From Inia geoffrensis (Eukaryota > Chordata > Mammalia > Artiodactyla > Iniidae): 64,000 nucleotides of DNA. Under the pieces are notes generated by a model that did not search any database, was not told where the DNA came from, and saw only the letters and a program-made list of their open reading frames with translations. Below are positions 22,752-35,655 of the stretch, one piece after another (within the stretch, counting starts at the first letter, position 1; the number at the start of each line of letters is the position of its first letter). The DNA lies in assembly GCA_036417435.1 (NCBI GenBank), contig CM070903.1, positions 78,423,501 through 78,487,500 on the forward strand, in the 5' to 3' direction. A program made the position numbers and the translations under genes.

Positions 22752-25700
22752 CAGAGAAGTGAGGTTAATGGAGAGAGGGTTGAGCGACTGGGGCTTTGGT
22801 AAATTTCTCTAATTCAACTAAGGTGAATTTTCTTCTGTTTGTTTAATTTACTATGTTTTCGTCAAAGATTTCCTTAGTGGCATATCCAAAAAAGAAAAGA
22901 AAAAGAAATCATTGCCAAGATCAATATCAAAATTTCTCCATATGTTTTATACCAGTAGTTTTATGGTTTCAGGTTTTACATTTAATAAGTGTTTAATCCA
23001 TTTTGAATCAAGTTGACATATGGTGTCAGATAAGGGTCCAATTTCATTCTCTTCCATGTGGATATCCGGTTTTCACAAAATCATGTATTTAAAAGACCAC
23101 CTTTTTCCCATTGCATATTATTGCCTCCCTTGTCAAATATTAATTGATCATATATGCATGGATTTATTTTTAGGCCCTCTATTCTCTTCCACTGGTCTGT
23201 TTTTTTATGCCAGTACCATATTATTTTGATTACTATAGCTTTGTATATAATTTGAAATCAGAAAGTGTGATGTCTCCAGCTTTATTTTTCTTGTTGAAGA
23301 CTGCTTTCCTTATTAGAACTCTTTTGTGGTTCCATACAGTTTTTTTAGATTTTTAAAATTTATTTCTGTTGAAAAATGGCTTTGGAATTCTGATAGGGAT
23401 TTCACTGAATCTTAAGTTGCTTTGGGTAGTATGGACATTTTAACAATATTAACTCTTCCAATCCATGTACAGCAAATATATTTCCATTTATTTGTCTTTT
23501 CTTCCATTTTTTTCATCAATATCTTTCTTATAGATTTCAATGTACAGATTTTTCATCTCTTTGGTTAAATTTATTCCTAAGTATTTTCCCCTTTTTGATG
23601 TTATGTTAAATGGGATTTTTAGAATTTCCTTTTTGGATAGTTTATTGTTAGTATATAGAAATGCAAGTGATTTTTGTATGTTCATTTTATATCTTACAAT
23701 TTTACTGAATTTATTTATTAATTTTAACAGTTTATTGATTGTGTCTTTAAAATGTTCTATACCTAATGTCATGTCATCTGTAAACAGACAATTTTAGGTC
23801 TCCATTTCTGATTTGAAAACCTTTCATTTCTCTTTTTTTGCTTCATTGTTTTGGCTAGAAATCTCAGTGTTATATTGAATAGAAGTTGTGCAAGTGGGAC
23901 CCTGGTCTTATTCCTGAGCTTAAAGAAAAAGTTTTAAGCTTTTCACTCTTGAGTATAATGTTAGCTATGTGCTTGTCATATGCAACCTTTATTATGTTGA
24001 GAACATTCCTTCTATACCTGATTTGTGGAGAGTTTTTACCGTGAAAGGATATTGGATTTTGTCAAATGCTTTTTCTGTCTCTTTTGAAATGATAAAATTA
24101 TTTTTATCCTTAATTTTGTTAATGTAGTATGTCACATTTATTGATTTGCAGATGGTGAACCATCCTTGCATCCCAGGGATAAATTCCAGTTAGTCATAGT
24201 TTATGACTCTTTCAATGTACTGTTGAGTTCAGTTTGCTAGCATTTTGTTGAGAATTTTTTCACCTATGTTAACCATAAATATCGGTCTGTAATTTTCCTT
24301 TCTTGTAGTATCCTTGTCTGGCTTTGGTATTAGGGTAATGGAGGCCTCACAAAATGTGTTTGGAAGTGTTCTGTACTCTTTATTTTTTTGAAGAGTTGAG
24401 AAGGATTGGTATTAATTCTTCTTTAAATGTTTGTTAATTCACCAATGAAACCATGTGCTCCTGGTCTTTCCTCTGTTGGGAGGTTTTTTTGATTACTGAT
24501 TCAATCTTTTTACTTGTAACTGGTCTGTTTATACTTTCTATTTTTTCATGATTCAGACTCTGTAGGTGTATGTCCTTAGGAATTTATTCATTTCTTCTAG
24601 GTTACCCAATTTGTTGGTATATAACTGTTCATAGTAGTCTCTTATGATCCTTTGTATTTCTGTGGTATCAGTTGTCATGTCTTGCCTTTCATTTCTTATT
24701 TAATTTATTTGATTATTCTCTCATTTTTCTTGGTTAGTCTAGCTAAAGGTTTGCCAATTTTGTTCATTTCAAAAAACCAACTCTTAGTTTCATTAATCTT
24801 TTCTATTGTTATTCTAATATATATTTCATTTATTTTGGATCTGATCTTTGTTATTTTCTTCCTTTTGTTAACTTTAGCCTTACTTTGTTCCTCTTTTTCT
24901 AATTTCATGAGGTATCCATTCATCCACTCTCTGTCTTTCGACTGGAGAATTTAGTCCATTTACATTTGAAAAAATTATTGATGGGTAAGGACTTATTGTT
25001 GCTACTTTATTCATTATTTTCTGGATGTTTTGTGGTTCTTTTGATCCTTTCCTCCTCTCTTGCTGTCTTCTTTTTGTAATTTGATTATTTCTTTAGTGGT
25101 ATAATTTATTTCCTTTATCTTCATGCATCTACTATAAGTTTTTGCTTTGTGGTTACCATTAGGCATACATAAAATATCTTTTAACTTTCTATTTTAAGGT
25201 GATAACAGCTTAACTTTGAATGCATGCAAAAAGTCATCTCTTTTACTCCACCCCATTTTCTGTTTTTTGGTGTCACAATTTACATCTTTTTATATTATGT
25301 AACCATAAACAAATTATTGTAGCTATATTATTTTTAATACTTTGTCTTCTATGCTTTATACCAGAATTAAAAGTGATTTACACACAACCATTATAGCATT
25401 AGAGTATTCTGAATTTCATTATATATAAACTTTTACCAGTGAGTTTTTTACTTTCATAATTAGTGTCTTTTCGTTTCAGTGTGAGGAACTCCCTTCAACA
25501 TTTCTTATAAGACAATGTTTTATTTTGTTTTAGCACTTTGAATGTATTATCCACTTTTTCTTAGTCTGCATGATTGTTGCTGGTAAATTCGCTGATAGCT
25601 CTGTAGGGGTTCCCTTGTATATGATGATTTTCTTTTCTTTTACTTCTTTCAAAAATTTCTGTTTGTCTTTGATTTTTGACAGCTTGATTATAATGTGACT

Positions 25701-26639
25701 TGGTGATGTCTTCTCTGAGTTGAATCTAATTGTGGACCTTTGAACTTCTTGTATTGGATATACATATCTCTCCTTAGATTTCGAGTTTTTCACCATTATT
25801 TCTTTAAATAAGTTTTCTGCTCCTCTTCTCCTGGTATTCCCATGGTGTGTATATTCACTTCTTGATGGAGCCCCATACATCTTATAGCCTTTCTTTACTC
25901 TTTATTATTTTTTCATTCCTGTAATTGGGTAATATCAAATGACTTATATTCAAGTTTGTAGATTCTTCTTCCACTTGATCAAGTTTGACATTGACACTTG
26001 CTATTGCATTTTTCAATTCATGCATTGCAGTCTTCAGCTCCAGTGTTTGTGTTTGATTCTTTTTTATGATTTCTCTCTTACTGAACTTCCTATTTTGTTC
26101 ATTTGTTGTTTTTCTGATCTTATTGAGTCATCTATTTGTTTTCTTGTAGCTCACTAAGATTCCTTAAAGCAATTATTTTGAATTATTTGTATATCTCCAT
26201 TTCTTTGAAGTCAGTTACTGGGAAATCATTGTGTCACTTTGGTGAATCATGTTTCCTTCATTTTTGTGTGTTTCTTATAGTTTTGTATGGATGTCTGCAC
26301 ATTTTATGAACCAGCCACCTCTTCCAAATTTAATGGACTGGTTTTGGAGAAAGATCTTTACCTATAGGTGGGTACAAGAGTGCTAGCAGGGTAGAGTGTG
26401 GTAATTATGGCTTTGGGGAGGGTGCAATTGTGTATCCTCCATGTAGCTCCATCAGCTGAGTTCAGCATCACCAAAGATTGAGGGGGTCCTCAGTAGCCAA
26501 GGCTGTGAGTGTCTGTAGTCATGGCGAGGGCTGTTAGGGTCTTTGGTAATGAAGGCTCCTGGGGTCTTCCTGATCTCTTTTTTTCACACAGGGGAAGTCA
26601 TGGCTGAGTGGATTCCTCTTGGCACTGGGCTGGTTTGTG

Positions 26640-27160
26640 GGTGCTCTCACATTTACAATGGCATCAGTGTCTGATGTGTAGGTAGCTGTGAAATCGTCAT
26701 GAAATTGGAGTCTGTAGTATGGTCGTGCATGGAGAGACTGTGCCTTTAGGGTTTAGAGGCACTAGTGTCCAGGCAAGGTGCTCTCACCTTAGCATTGGGA
26801 ATGGTGTGAGTGGTGCAGGCACTTATGGAGTGACCACATGAAGCTGAGGTATGGAGCATGAGTGTGCACAGATCTACAGCAGCTCTAGGTTCTGGGATAC
26901 AGGCACACTTTCTTCAGCAATGGCTTCAGTCCCTAGATGCAGGCACTTTTGGAGCCAGGGCATGGAAAGTGGGTATGCATGGAGCTACCACAGTTCCAAG
27001 GGTTGAGCCATGGGAACTACTGCTGTGGTGGTGACTCCAGTGTCCTTGGTGTGGGCACTTGTGGAGAAGCTATGAAATCAAGGTCTGGAGCACAAGTGTG
27101 TGTGTGAGAGTGAACATGTTTCTGGAGCCAGGATCTGGAATGTGAGTGTGCATGGAGTCC
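26640..27160 (-). repeat. Imperfect tandem repeats in L1 5' UTR
   Basis: Diverged units of about 110-140 bp share a 'GCAGGCACTT-TGGAG' start (26815, 26939 and 27051) and a 'GCATGGAG...' middle. The region is visibly richer in G than its surroundings. It resembles a monomer-type L1 promoter. Shorter GTCCTCTATGG-like units recur at 27300-27470. Confidence 0.55.
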
Positions 27161-27655
27161 AGGATGTGTTGGGTTTGGGGTTGAGGGCAACTCATTACCA
27201 TGGTGGGCAACATTGGTTCCTTCTTGGGGGTTTCAGTAATGTCCCTTTCTCAGGGAGGTCTCTAGCAGTGACAGCTGTTGGTTCTTTCAGTGGTGAAAGC
27301 TACCAGTGTCCTCAATGGAGGAGGTCACTGGGGTCTATGCTGACAAACTCTACTGAGTCCTCCACTGAGAAGGTTGCAAGGAGTGCTTGACTATCAGAAG
27401 GGCTGTTGAGGTCCTCTATGGCAAAGACTGCTGGGGTCCTCTATAGAGCAGGAGACCACAGTGGCACCCTCTGTAGAGCTGATACTGATAGCTTCCACTC
27501 TTCTTTGTTCCTAGTCATATTCAGATGGCTTAGCTAAGTTGATCTCCCCAGTGATCTTTTCTGTGTGATTATTCTATTTTTTGCTCTACTGTTTTGTTGT
27601 ATGTTCTTATTTAGACTCTTGAATCTTCCCAAAGCTATTTTCATGTGAATAGCTA

Positions 27656-27660
27656 TCTGG

Positions 27661-27691
<31 letters not shown>

Positions 27692-27692
27692 G
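27656..27692 (+). repeat. (TTTG)n-like simple repeat
   Basis: A T-run is followed by TTTG and TTTTG units, inside the L1 5' UTR. Confidence 0.8.
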
Positions 27693-27745
27693 GTGTGTGA
27701 AGGGATGAAGGTTGGTATCACCCACTCCACCATTTTGCTAAAATT

Positions 27746-28526
27746 ACCACTCCTTACTCTGTCTTTAGTTATTGTGATTATTGGACTTGTTTTATCATCC
27801 TTTCTAGTTTATTTGTTCACTTTTATTTGTATATTTTCTGCTTATTCTTAACACAGTTCTTGGCTCATGGTAAACCTCATGAATATTTGTAGAATATGAA
27901 ATATACAGTGCCTGGCATATAGTAGGCACTGAAAAAATGTTTGTATATAATTGGTTTGGATGAAGTACTATAGTGTACAGCAATGTATGTCCTTCTGCCT
28001 TCAGCAGTAAGAGTCATTTCTTTTAATCTCTTAAAGCTGGCTTAGCTAATATACCTGCTCCAAATGTTCACTTGCATATAGAAATAGGGGGTCTATTCCT
28101 GGAACAAACTAAATCCACAGGCTCCATGAGAGCAATAGCTTTGCCTAGAGCACCTCACTGACATTTATTCACAGAAGGAAACCACCTTAACATTCGAATG
28201 AGCTGAGAAAGCTGTAGGTGTTACAAATAGGATTCCAGTTGGGAAACCCACACAGCACATACCAACAAAAAACCCTGCAGCCAGTCTTAAGCTAAATGCA
28301 CAGATGTGTGTGGGGAATTCCTTAAATAGCATGGGTGGGTTGTAAGTTTAGACTGTGATATCTCAACTGTGTGCTATGGGGGTGTGGGTATGGAAAGAAA
28401 ACTAAAACATAACTGCAGGACATTTTAGGTTGGAATATGACAGTAGGAAGAACTGGATACCCAACATTTAGAGAATATCATACTTCTCTTGACAAAACAC
28501 TTAGATAAATAGAATGATAGGTAAGT
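27746..28526. other. No gene seen
   Basis: A short phrase 'acagtgcctggcatatagtaggcactgaaaaaatg' (about 27904-27940) is L2/MIR-tail-like. The rest is unrecognised. Confidence 0.4.

Positions 28527-28564
<38 letters not shown>
28527..28564 (+). repeat. (CA)19 microsatellite
   Basis: A pure CA tract of about 38 bp. A 21-bp A-run follows at 28637-28657. The 93-codon frame across both is an artefact. Confidence 0.95.
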
Positions 28565-28566
<2 letters not shown>

Positions 28567-28659
28567 TACCTGTATTATATCATGCTCCTTCCCCTGTTGT
28601 AAAAAAACAAGCTGGGTTTATTTGGATTTCCAATGCAAAAAAAAAAAAAAAAAAAAAGG

Positions 28660-29479
28660 TAAGAAACCACAAAAGTACATACAATTGGAAATTAAAACAA
28701 TGTTGTCTTTTTTTTTTCTTTCAAAGGAATATTTGAAAGTGCTCCATCTGGGAATCAAGATATATATGTATCTAGGAACCAAGGGAAGAAAATAAGATTC
28801 TCAACTCTCACCATTCCTCCCTATGTCCCAATTGCATAATTGGTCTTGCTTGTCACTGCACTCTTAAGCATCACCAAATTACAGTTCCTGGTTCCCAAAA
28901 AGGTAAACACTCTTCCAGGAGCCACAGTAAGGTTTCTCATGAACTTGAAACTGAACCTACCACCTTCTTTCTTCTGGCTCCTCATGTCAGTAGATCAATA
29001 GGTAAAGTAAATAGTTGATGTAATAAGGGTGCAATCAGCCCAGATTATCAGAAGTGATGTTTTCTGTTGGCTAATGTTGGCAGGGAGGAGTATGTTTGGA
29101 ACTGCCTTGCTGCTTTCATATCCAGGAATAACAGTTATTGGACAATAGCAGCAACCACAGCCTAGGAAGGCAACTAAGGGGCTAGACTTCATGGGGCTAT
29201 AGCAACTCAGACCAGCCAACATTCTGGCCCAAGATGAGGAAACACTACAATGAACAGTTGGAGAGAAAGAAAATGATGACAAACATCAATCACAGCCTCA
29301 CTACTGTAGCAAGGACTGAAGTATATTTCAATAACTAACTTGCCTTAAATCTTAACATCTAAGTGGCATTATGTGGCCAACATCTAGAATGAGACTTGGT
29401 GACAGATGATTGGAAAAAAGTGAAGGCAACCTGTTCTCACAAAAAGGGGGACTTCATATTGGGGTGTGGAGACCTGAGT
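28660..29479. other. No gene or named repeat seen
   Basis: Unrecognised. A 95-codon antisense frame (28995-29282) shows no known domain and no supporting splice or codon pattern. Confidence 0.35.
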
Positions 29480-30055
29480 GATGTAGAGGGTGGTCTCTAT
29501 CAGATTTCATTTATGTACTATTTTGGATCCTCTCAGCCTCACTTCTCTCTTGCTATGGTCATAGTTGCATAGCTTTACAACTTCACACATCTGAAATTCA
29601 ACAGTACCTTGTCTCATAACCACACTGTACACTTCTTGCCTCCCACCTTGGAACTTTTCTATCATTTGGAAATGAGAAGCTGTGGGACTCCACTTAAGCC
29701 CACATATGTGCACACCAGTGGTGTGGAGAATTTGACAACTTACGGGGCAAATATTTGCCCAATAGGAAAAGAGAGTTGGAGTATAAATGATTCCCTCATT
29801 TTCTCCATGCAGAGGCTGTTCTGATGTGTACTTTATATGGCTTCTCAGAGGATAGTAACTAGGGATCAACCCATTGGTCACACTTAGTGGTAAACCACGC
29901 AACAATATATCCTTGTATCAGTTCTCCCTCTTTCCTTTTTACTCTCCCCTTGTCCCTCATTCTTATTCCATAAGATCCTTCTCCCTAATAAAGGAATAGT
30001 GTACAAGCCTTTTTATATCTGTCTCACTTTCCTGAGGAACCCAGGCTAAGACACC
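29480..30055 (+). repeat. Unnamed LTR-like ancient repeat
   Basis: The 3' part reads 'ttctccctaataaaggaatagtg...tgtctcactttcctgaggaacccaggctaagaca', with AATAAA at about 29987-29992 and an ending in CA. This resembles the ends of old mammalian LTRs. Overlapping frames of 132 and 71 codons on opposite strands have no recognisable product. Confidence 0.4.
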
Positions 30056-30734
30056 CGGACAGTGCTGTTAGTCAATTTCCACAAAAAGTAGTTGGAAGAT
30101 GTTTCCATCTCACCTGGAGATGGAGAACCTTGGAGCTCTTCAAAAGTCAGCCCTTATTTTAAAGTTTTTCACTTTTGGTAAATTGAAGTCCTTGATGACA
30201 TTAACCAATAAAATTTTGTTTTTCTTCAAGTCATTTTAGGAAAATCTGCACTGAAATTACATCTGATACAGCACCCCAAAACAAGTTCCTAACCTGGTTC
30301 TGTTATTTATTTTAGTTTTAAGGCTGCTCCCACCCTTATATTAAAGAGAAAATAAGACAGAAGAACAGAGGCAGATTCAGAAGAAGGAGAAAGATGAGAA
30401 GGAGGCCATTGTTAACTGAATAGTCTAAAGAAACTGTACAGGAATAGGTGGTGTATGAAGCAGGGTCATCCCTTCCTGTCTGAGTTACCTGGTTAGGTGA
30501 GTAACCAAACTAACTTAGTCATGTCTCAGACTAGACCATCACTATCATCATCACAATGATAAAACCTCATTAGGTTAATGTAGGTAACAAAAGGTATTTG
30601 GTAAGAAGAAGGACTTCATCAAATGTAAATCTCTGTGCAGATTAAGTTACTGCTATTATAACTATTCTCAGCCTAGAGATTCTTAGCCTCTCTCGGTGGG
30701 ATCTCCAGAGAGGCAATATGTGATTATAGGGGAG
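30056..30734. other. No gene or named repeat seen
   Basis: Unrecognised non-coding DNA. Confidence 0.4.
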
Positions 30735-30960
30735 GTGTGAATTTTGAGAAGACTCGTGTCATGTCCTGTCTCCATCACTTCCTGCTTGGTCTATATCCAT
30801 GTCCCTACATTGCTCAGAGCCTCAGATTCTTCATGAGTAGAATGAGAATAATAATAAAGACTACAGTACATACTTCCGACAGAGATGTTGTGAAAATCAG
30901 TAAGATAATATTTGTGAAAGCACTTTATTAACTATCAAGAGCAAGATAAATATTAGTTAC
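30735..30960 (+). repeat. MIR SINE fossil
   Basis: The text 'gtcctgtctccatcacttcctgcttgg', 'cagagcctcagattcttcatgagtagaatgagaataataat', 'agagatgttgtgaaaatcag', 'gaaagcactttattaac' follows MIR from core to 3' end. Confidence 0.65.
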
Positions 30961-31579
30961 TATTAATATTCTCCCCATCATCTTATTAAGGCATTTTTTC
31001 TGGCTGAAGAGATGATTATTCCACATTATACTTGCCTAAGCAAATTACAAATATATAATTGCCCCCTTGAATTATCAATAATAAGCTGAAGTGGAAAGTT
31101 CATCTTCTTCAGGTTGTCAGATTGAGAAATCTTTCTACATTACCACCATGGGAACTTAAGATCACCAAAACTTGTCGGACATCTCTAGTCCATTGAGAAC
31201 AGACATACACAGATAGTTATAAGCTATTTCTTCAAGTACTAAATTATTTAATAATAATTTAAATGTCCTTTAATTCAGAGATGGAGTATAGCTGATTTTG
31301 AGCTGAGAAAAATTAACTTTTGAGCAAATAATTTTAGCCTCTCTGTGTTTCAGCCTTGATTAGCTTAAAAATATGGGTGAAGAGACTTATCTGTAGAGGC
31401 TGGGAGGAGAGAAGAAAGACTGGCGATTTAAAAAATGGTGTGGAAACAGTGAACCTCCCAGTGACATTTTCCCTAAATACCTCAGAAAGTAAATTTTTTT
31501 GTAAAACCAAAGTACTTATCCTTCCAAAGGAATTTAAAACAAGATATAAATTTATCTAAAATGTGTACTTAAATATCTT
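30961..31579. other. No gene seen
   Basis: Unrecognised. A weak MIR-like scrap lies near 31320-31360. Confidence 0.35.
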
Positions 31580-34500
31580 CACAAAAACAACATACAACTT
31601 CCAGTTTCCAGTTCTACCTGTAAGGAGCTTGGAAGTCACCACTCCATCCTAACAACAAGTGAAAATCTGAACAGATTGAAAAATCAAGAACTCTTCTTAA
31701 ATCCATAAGAGAGGAGAAGACACCAGGCAAACCCTGCCCCCAAAGACTGGAGAGAGCAATAGGTGTACACAGGGAGTTGTGGCTTACCAGAGCAGAGACT
31801 CAACAATGGAAACCACGCTAAGAACAAATTTCAGTGTGGGAAAATATGGCTGTAATTGATGAATTGTTGGAACTCTGACACCTCTGAGCTGTTTCAGTGC
31901 AGGGAGTCAAAAACTCCCAGAGGACACAGTCCTGGTGATGGAGGTGAGAGGGACAGCATAACATTGTGAGATTTAGCTCCAGGATCTCGACCAGGTTCTC
32001 ATAGTAAATATAGGAGAAAAATCCCTTGGGGCTTTTGGCGAGGGAGGAGAAATAAACCATTCTGAAATATGCCAGTGCAGTCTGTTCTCAACAAGGTCTG
32101 CTCTCAGGGAGAATTAGTAAACTAGAGTAACCTGATGGGGTATTAATCGAGTCTAACTGACCTGGGCAAGGAAAATACCTAACTGAGCCCACTCCAGCCA
32201 TACTGTCCCACCTAAGAGGGAGGTAAAAACTGATAAACACTTGTGAAGTTCAAAATCCAGAAGCATAGGCTAACTAAAAGACTGAAAGTTAATCTTAAAA
32301 TTATACAACACTCCCACACACTTCCCCCACGCCCAGCAACACAACCTCAACACTACATTACTAAAAGCCTATTTACAGCAGTTCTTTTTTTTTGCAGTTT
32401 TCTTTTTTTTTAAACATCTTTATTAGAGTATAGTTGCTTTACATTGCTTTGTTAGTGGCTGCTGTATAACAAAGTGAATCAGCTATACATATACATATAT
32501 CCCCATATCTCCTCCCTCTTGCGTCTCCCTCCCAACCTCCCTATCTCACCCCTCTAGGTGGTCACAAAGCACGGAGCTGATCTCCCTGTGCTATGAGGCT
32601 GCTTCCCACTAGCTATCTATTACATTTGGTAGTGTATATATGTCCATGCCACTCTCTCCCTTCATCCCAGCTTACCCTTCCCCCGCCCCATGTCCTCAAG
32701 TCCATTCTCTGTGTCTGCGTCTTTATTCCTGTCCTTACACGGTACCTCATGTCAAACCATTAATAAAAATTACAAGAAATACCAAAAGGCAAAAAGATAC
32801 AATTTGAAGATACAAACCAGAATCAGAGCCAGGCATGGCAGGGGTGTTGGAATTATCAGACTGGAAATTTAAAACAAGTATGATTAATATGCTAAGATCT
32901 CTATGAACAAAATAGACAGCATGTAAGAGCACATCTAAAAATGTAAGCAGAGAGATGGAAATCCAGAGAAATAACCCAAAGGAAATGCTATAGTCTAAAA
33001 AAAAACCCAAAACACTGTAACAAAAAATGAAGAATGCCTTTGATGAGCCTATTAGTATATTAGACACAGCTGAGGAAAGAATCTCTGAGTCAGAGAGATT
33101 GAAGAAAACAGAGCAGAGTGTTCAAGGACTGTGGGAGAAAATATAAAAGGTGTAACATGTGCATAACAGGAATATAAGGAGAAGGAAGAAAGAAACAGAG
33201 AAATATTTGAAACAATAATGCCTGAGAATTTCCCCATTAATGTCAAACAATCATGAAACCAAGAAGATTGCAGAATACTAAGCATGTTAAATGTCAAAAT
33301 ATCACATATCAGCATTTTCAAATGATCAAAGGTCAAAAATAAAGAAAAAACCTGAAAAGAGCCAGAGAGCCTATAGAGAAAATAAGAATTTCTTTGACTT
33401 CTCCTCAGAAATCATGTAAGCAAGAAGTGAGTGAAGTGAAATATTTAATGTGTCAAAAGGACAAAATCAGCCACCTAGAATAAGCCTAGCAAAAAAGGCA
33501 AGAAAAGGAAATAACAGGTATACACATTGAGAAGAAAGACAGAAAACTTTCTTTGTTTGCAGATGGCATTATTGTCTATGTAGAAAATCTGAGGGAATTG
33601 ACAAAAAAACTCCTGAAATTAATAAACGACTTATAACAAGTTCACAGAATACAAGGTTAATGCACAAAATTAATTGTTTACCATATACCAGCAATGAACA
33701 AGAGGAAGTTAAAATTAAAAACTCAATACTATTTACATTAGCACTAAAAAAATGAAATACTTAGATATAAATCTACCAAATTATATACTAAATATATTTG
33801 AGAAAAATTACAAAACCCTGATAAATAAAATGAAAAAGGACTAAATAAATGGAGAGATATTCCCAGTACATAAATAGGATGCCTCTATATTATCAAGATA
33901 TCAGTTCTTCCTAATTTGATTTATAGATTCAGTGCAATCCCAACAAAAATACAAGCAAGTTTTTCTTATGGCTTTTTGACAAACTGATTCTAAAGTTTAT
34001 ATGGAGAGGAAAAAGACACAGAATAGGCAACAGAACATTGAATGAGAGGAACAAAGCTGGATAAAAGATGTTACCCAAATATATTATTTACTACAGATAG
34101 AAATTAAAAGGGTGTGGTATCAGTGAAAGATTAGACAAATCAATGGAGCAGAATAAACAGTCCAGAAATAGACCCACATAAATATAGTCAACTGATCTTT
34201 GACAAAGGAGCAAAGGTAATACAGTGGAGCAAAGATAGTCTCTTCAACAAATGGTGCTAGAATAACTGGATATCCACATGCAGAAGAAAAGAAAGAAAAA
34301 AAGAGCCTGAATCTAGAAAAAGACCTTACACCTTTCACAAAAATTAACTCCAAATGGATCACAGACCTAAACGTAAAACACAAAAGTGTAAAACTTTAAG
34401 AAGATAACATACAAGAAAATCTAGATGACTCTGGGGATGGCGATGATCTTTTTAGATACAACACCAAAGGCATGATCCATGAAATAAATAATTGAGAAGC

Positions 34501-35655
34501 CGGATTTCAGTAAAATTAAAACTTTTGCTCTGTGAAAGACAATATCAAGAAAATGAGAAGACAAGCCACAGACTGGGAAAAAGTATTTGCAAAAGACATA
34601 TCTAATAAAGGAGTGTTACCCAAAATATACAAAGAACTCTTAAAATTCAACAATAATAGAGCAAACAACCTAATTAAAAAGAGGACCAAAGACTTTAACC
34701 TCATCAAGAGATACAGAAATGGAAAATTAGTATATAAAAGTGTGTTCCATGTCATGTCATTAGAGACATGCAAATTAAAACAATGAGATATACCTGTTAA
34801 AATGGTCAAAATCTCGAACATTGACAACACCAAAGTGCTGAAGAGCATGTGGAGCAAGAAACTTTCATTTATTGCTGATGGGAATGCAAAATTGTACAAT
34901 TAATTTGAGAGACAGTTTGGCAGTTTCTTACAAAACAAAGTACACTCTTACCATATAATACAGCAATTGTACTACTTGGTATCTTTCCAGAAGAGTTAAA
35001 AACATTGTCTACACAAAAACCTTCACACTAATGTTTATAGCAGATTTGTTCATAACTGCCAAAACTTAGAAGCAACAAAAATGTCCTTTAGCAGGTGAAT
35101 GGATACATAAACTGTAGTACATCCAGACAATGGAATATTATTCAGTCTAAAATGAAATGTGATATCAAAGCATGAAAAGATTTGGAGGAAACTTAAGTGC
35201 ATATTACTAAGTGACAGAAGCCAATCTGAAAAGATCACCCATATGATATTCTGGAAAAGGCAAAACTGGGACACAATAAAATGATCAATGGTTACTGGGA
35301 TTATGGGTGTGAAGAGATGAGTAGGCAGAGCACAGAGGATTTTTAAGGCAACAAAATATTCTGTATGTTATTATAATGATAGATACCTGTCATTATTCAT
35401 TTGCCCAAATACTTAGAATGTACAAATTCAAGAGAGAATCCTAAGATAAACTATGGACTTTGGGTGATTATGATGTGTCTATGTAGGTTCATCCTTGATT
35501 AAAAAAAAAAGTACCCATCTGTTGAGTGTTGTTGGTAATGGGGGAGGCTATGCGTGTGTGGGGGCAGGTTGTTTAAGGGAAATTTCTGTACATTTTCTCA
35601 ATTTCATAGTAAATGTAAGACTGCTTATAAAATAAAGTTTTCAAAAAGTTATTAT
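31580..35655 (+). mobile_element. Old L1, 5' UTR to 3' end, with internal loss
   Basis: The 5' UTR-like text (31580-32390, 'gagagcaataggtgtacacagggagttgtggcttacc') continues after a nested L1 into ORF1-like sequence (32745-33420). It then passes directly to late ORF2 at about 33540, so the endonuclease and early RT portions appear deleted. The frame at 34532-34786 keeps the ORF2 phrase MRRQATDWEKVFAKD. The 3' end near 35630-35650 carries AATAAA. It is riddled with stops. Confidence 0.75.
32397..32740 (-). mobile_element. Younger L1 3' fragment nested in the old L1
   Basis: An antisense L1 3' UTR with its tail to the left ('tttttttaaacatctttattagagtatagttgctttacattg') is the same subfamily as the twin-primed copy at 18.4 kb and is severely 5'-truncated. 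The host L1 sequence resumes at about 32741. A target duplication could not be fixed because of T-runs. Confidence 0.8.

Larger units (their letters stand above)
22840..27745 (-). mobile_element. Old L1 with intact 5' end but no 3' end (antisense)
   Basis: Read on the minus strand, it starts near 27745 with the L1-like head 'gcaaaatggtggagtgggtg' and a long 5' UTR (about 27740-26300). ORF1 follows (about 26260-25530; an open piece at 25880-25530 has the ORF1 C-terminal phrases SPSHIIIKLSKIKDKQKFLK and GTPTELSANLPATIMQT). ORF2 then runs to about 22840. RT-region pieces are readable at 24923-24705 (NKIGKPLARLTKK) and 23772-23488 (NKFSKIVRYKMNIQKSLAFL). Many stops are present. The 3' UTR and tail are missing, the reverse of the usual 5' truncation. 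Confidence 0.85.

Noticed and set aside
23488..25880. Antisense frames of 72-116 codons with real protein similarity
   Set aside because: The similarity is to L1 ORF1 and ORF2. They are fragments of one decayed L1 full of stops, not host genes.
29507..29905. 132-codon antisense frame
   Set aside because: It overlaps an LTR-like repeat and an opposed 71-codon frame. No recognisable domain.
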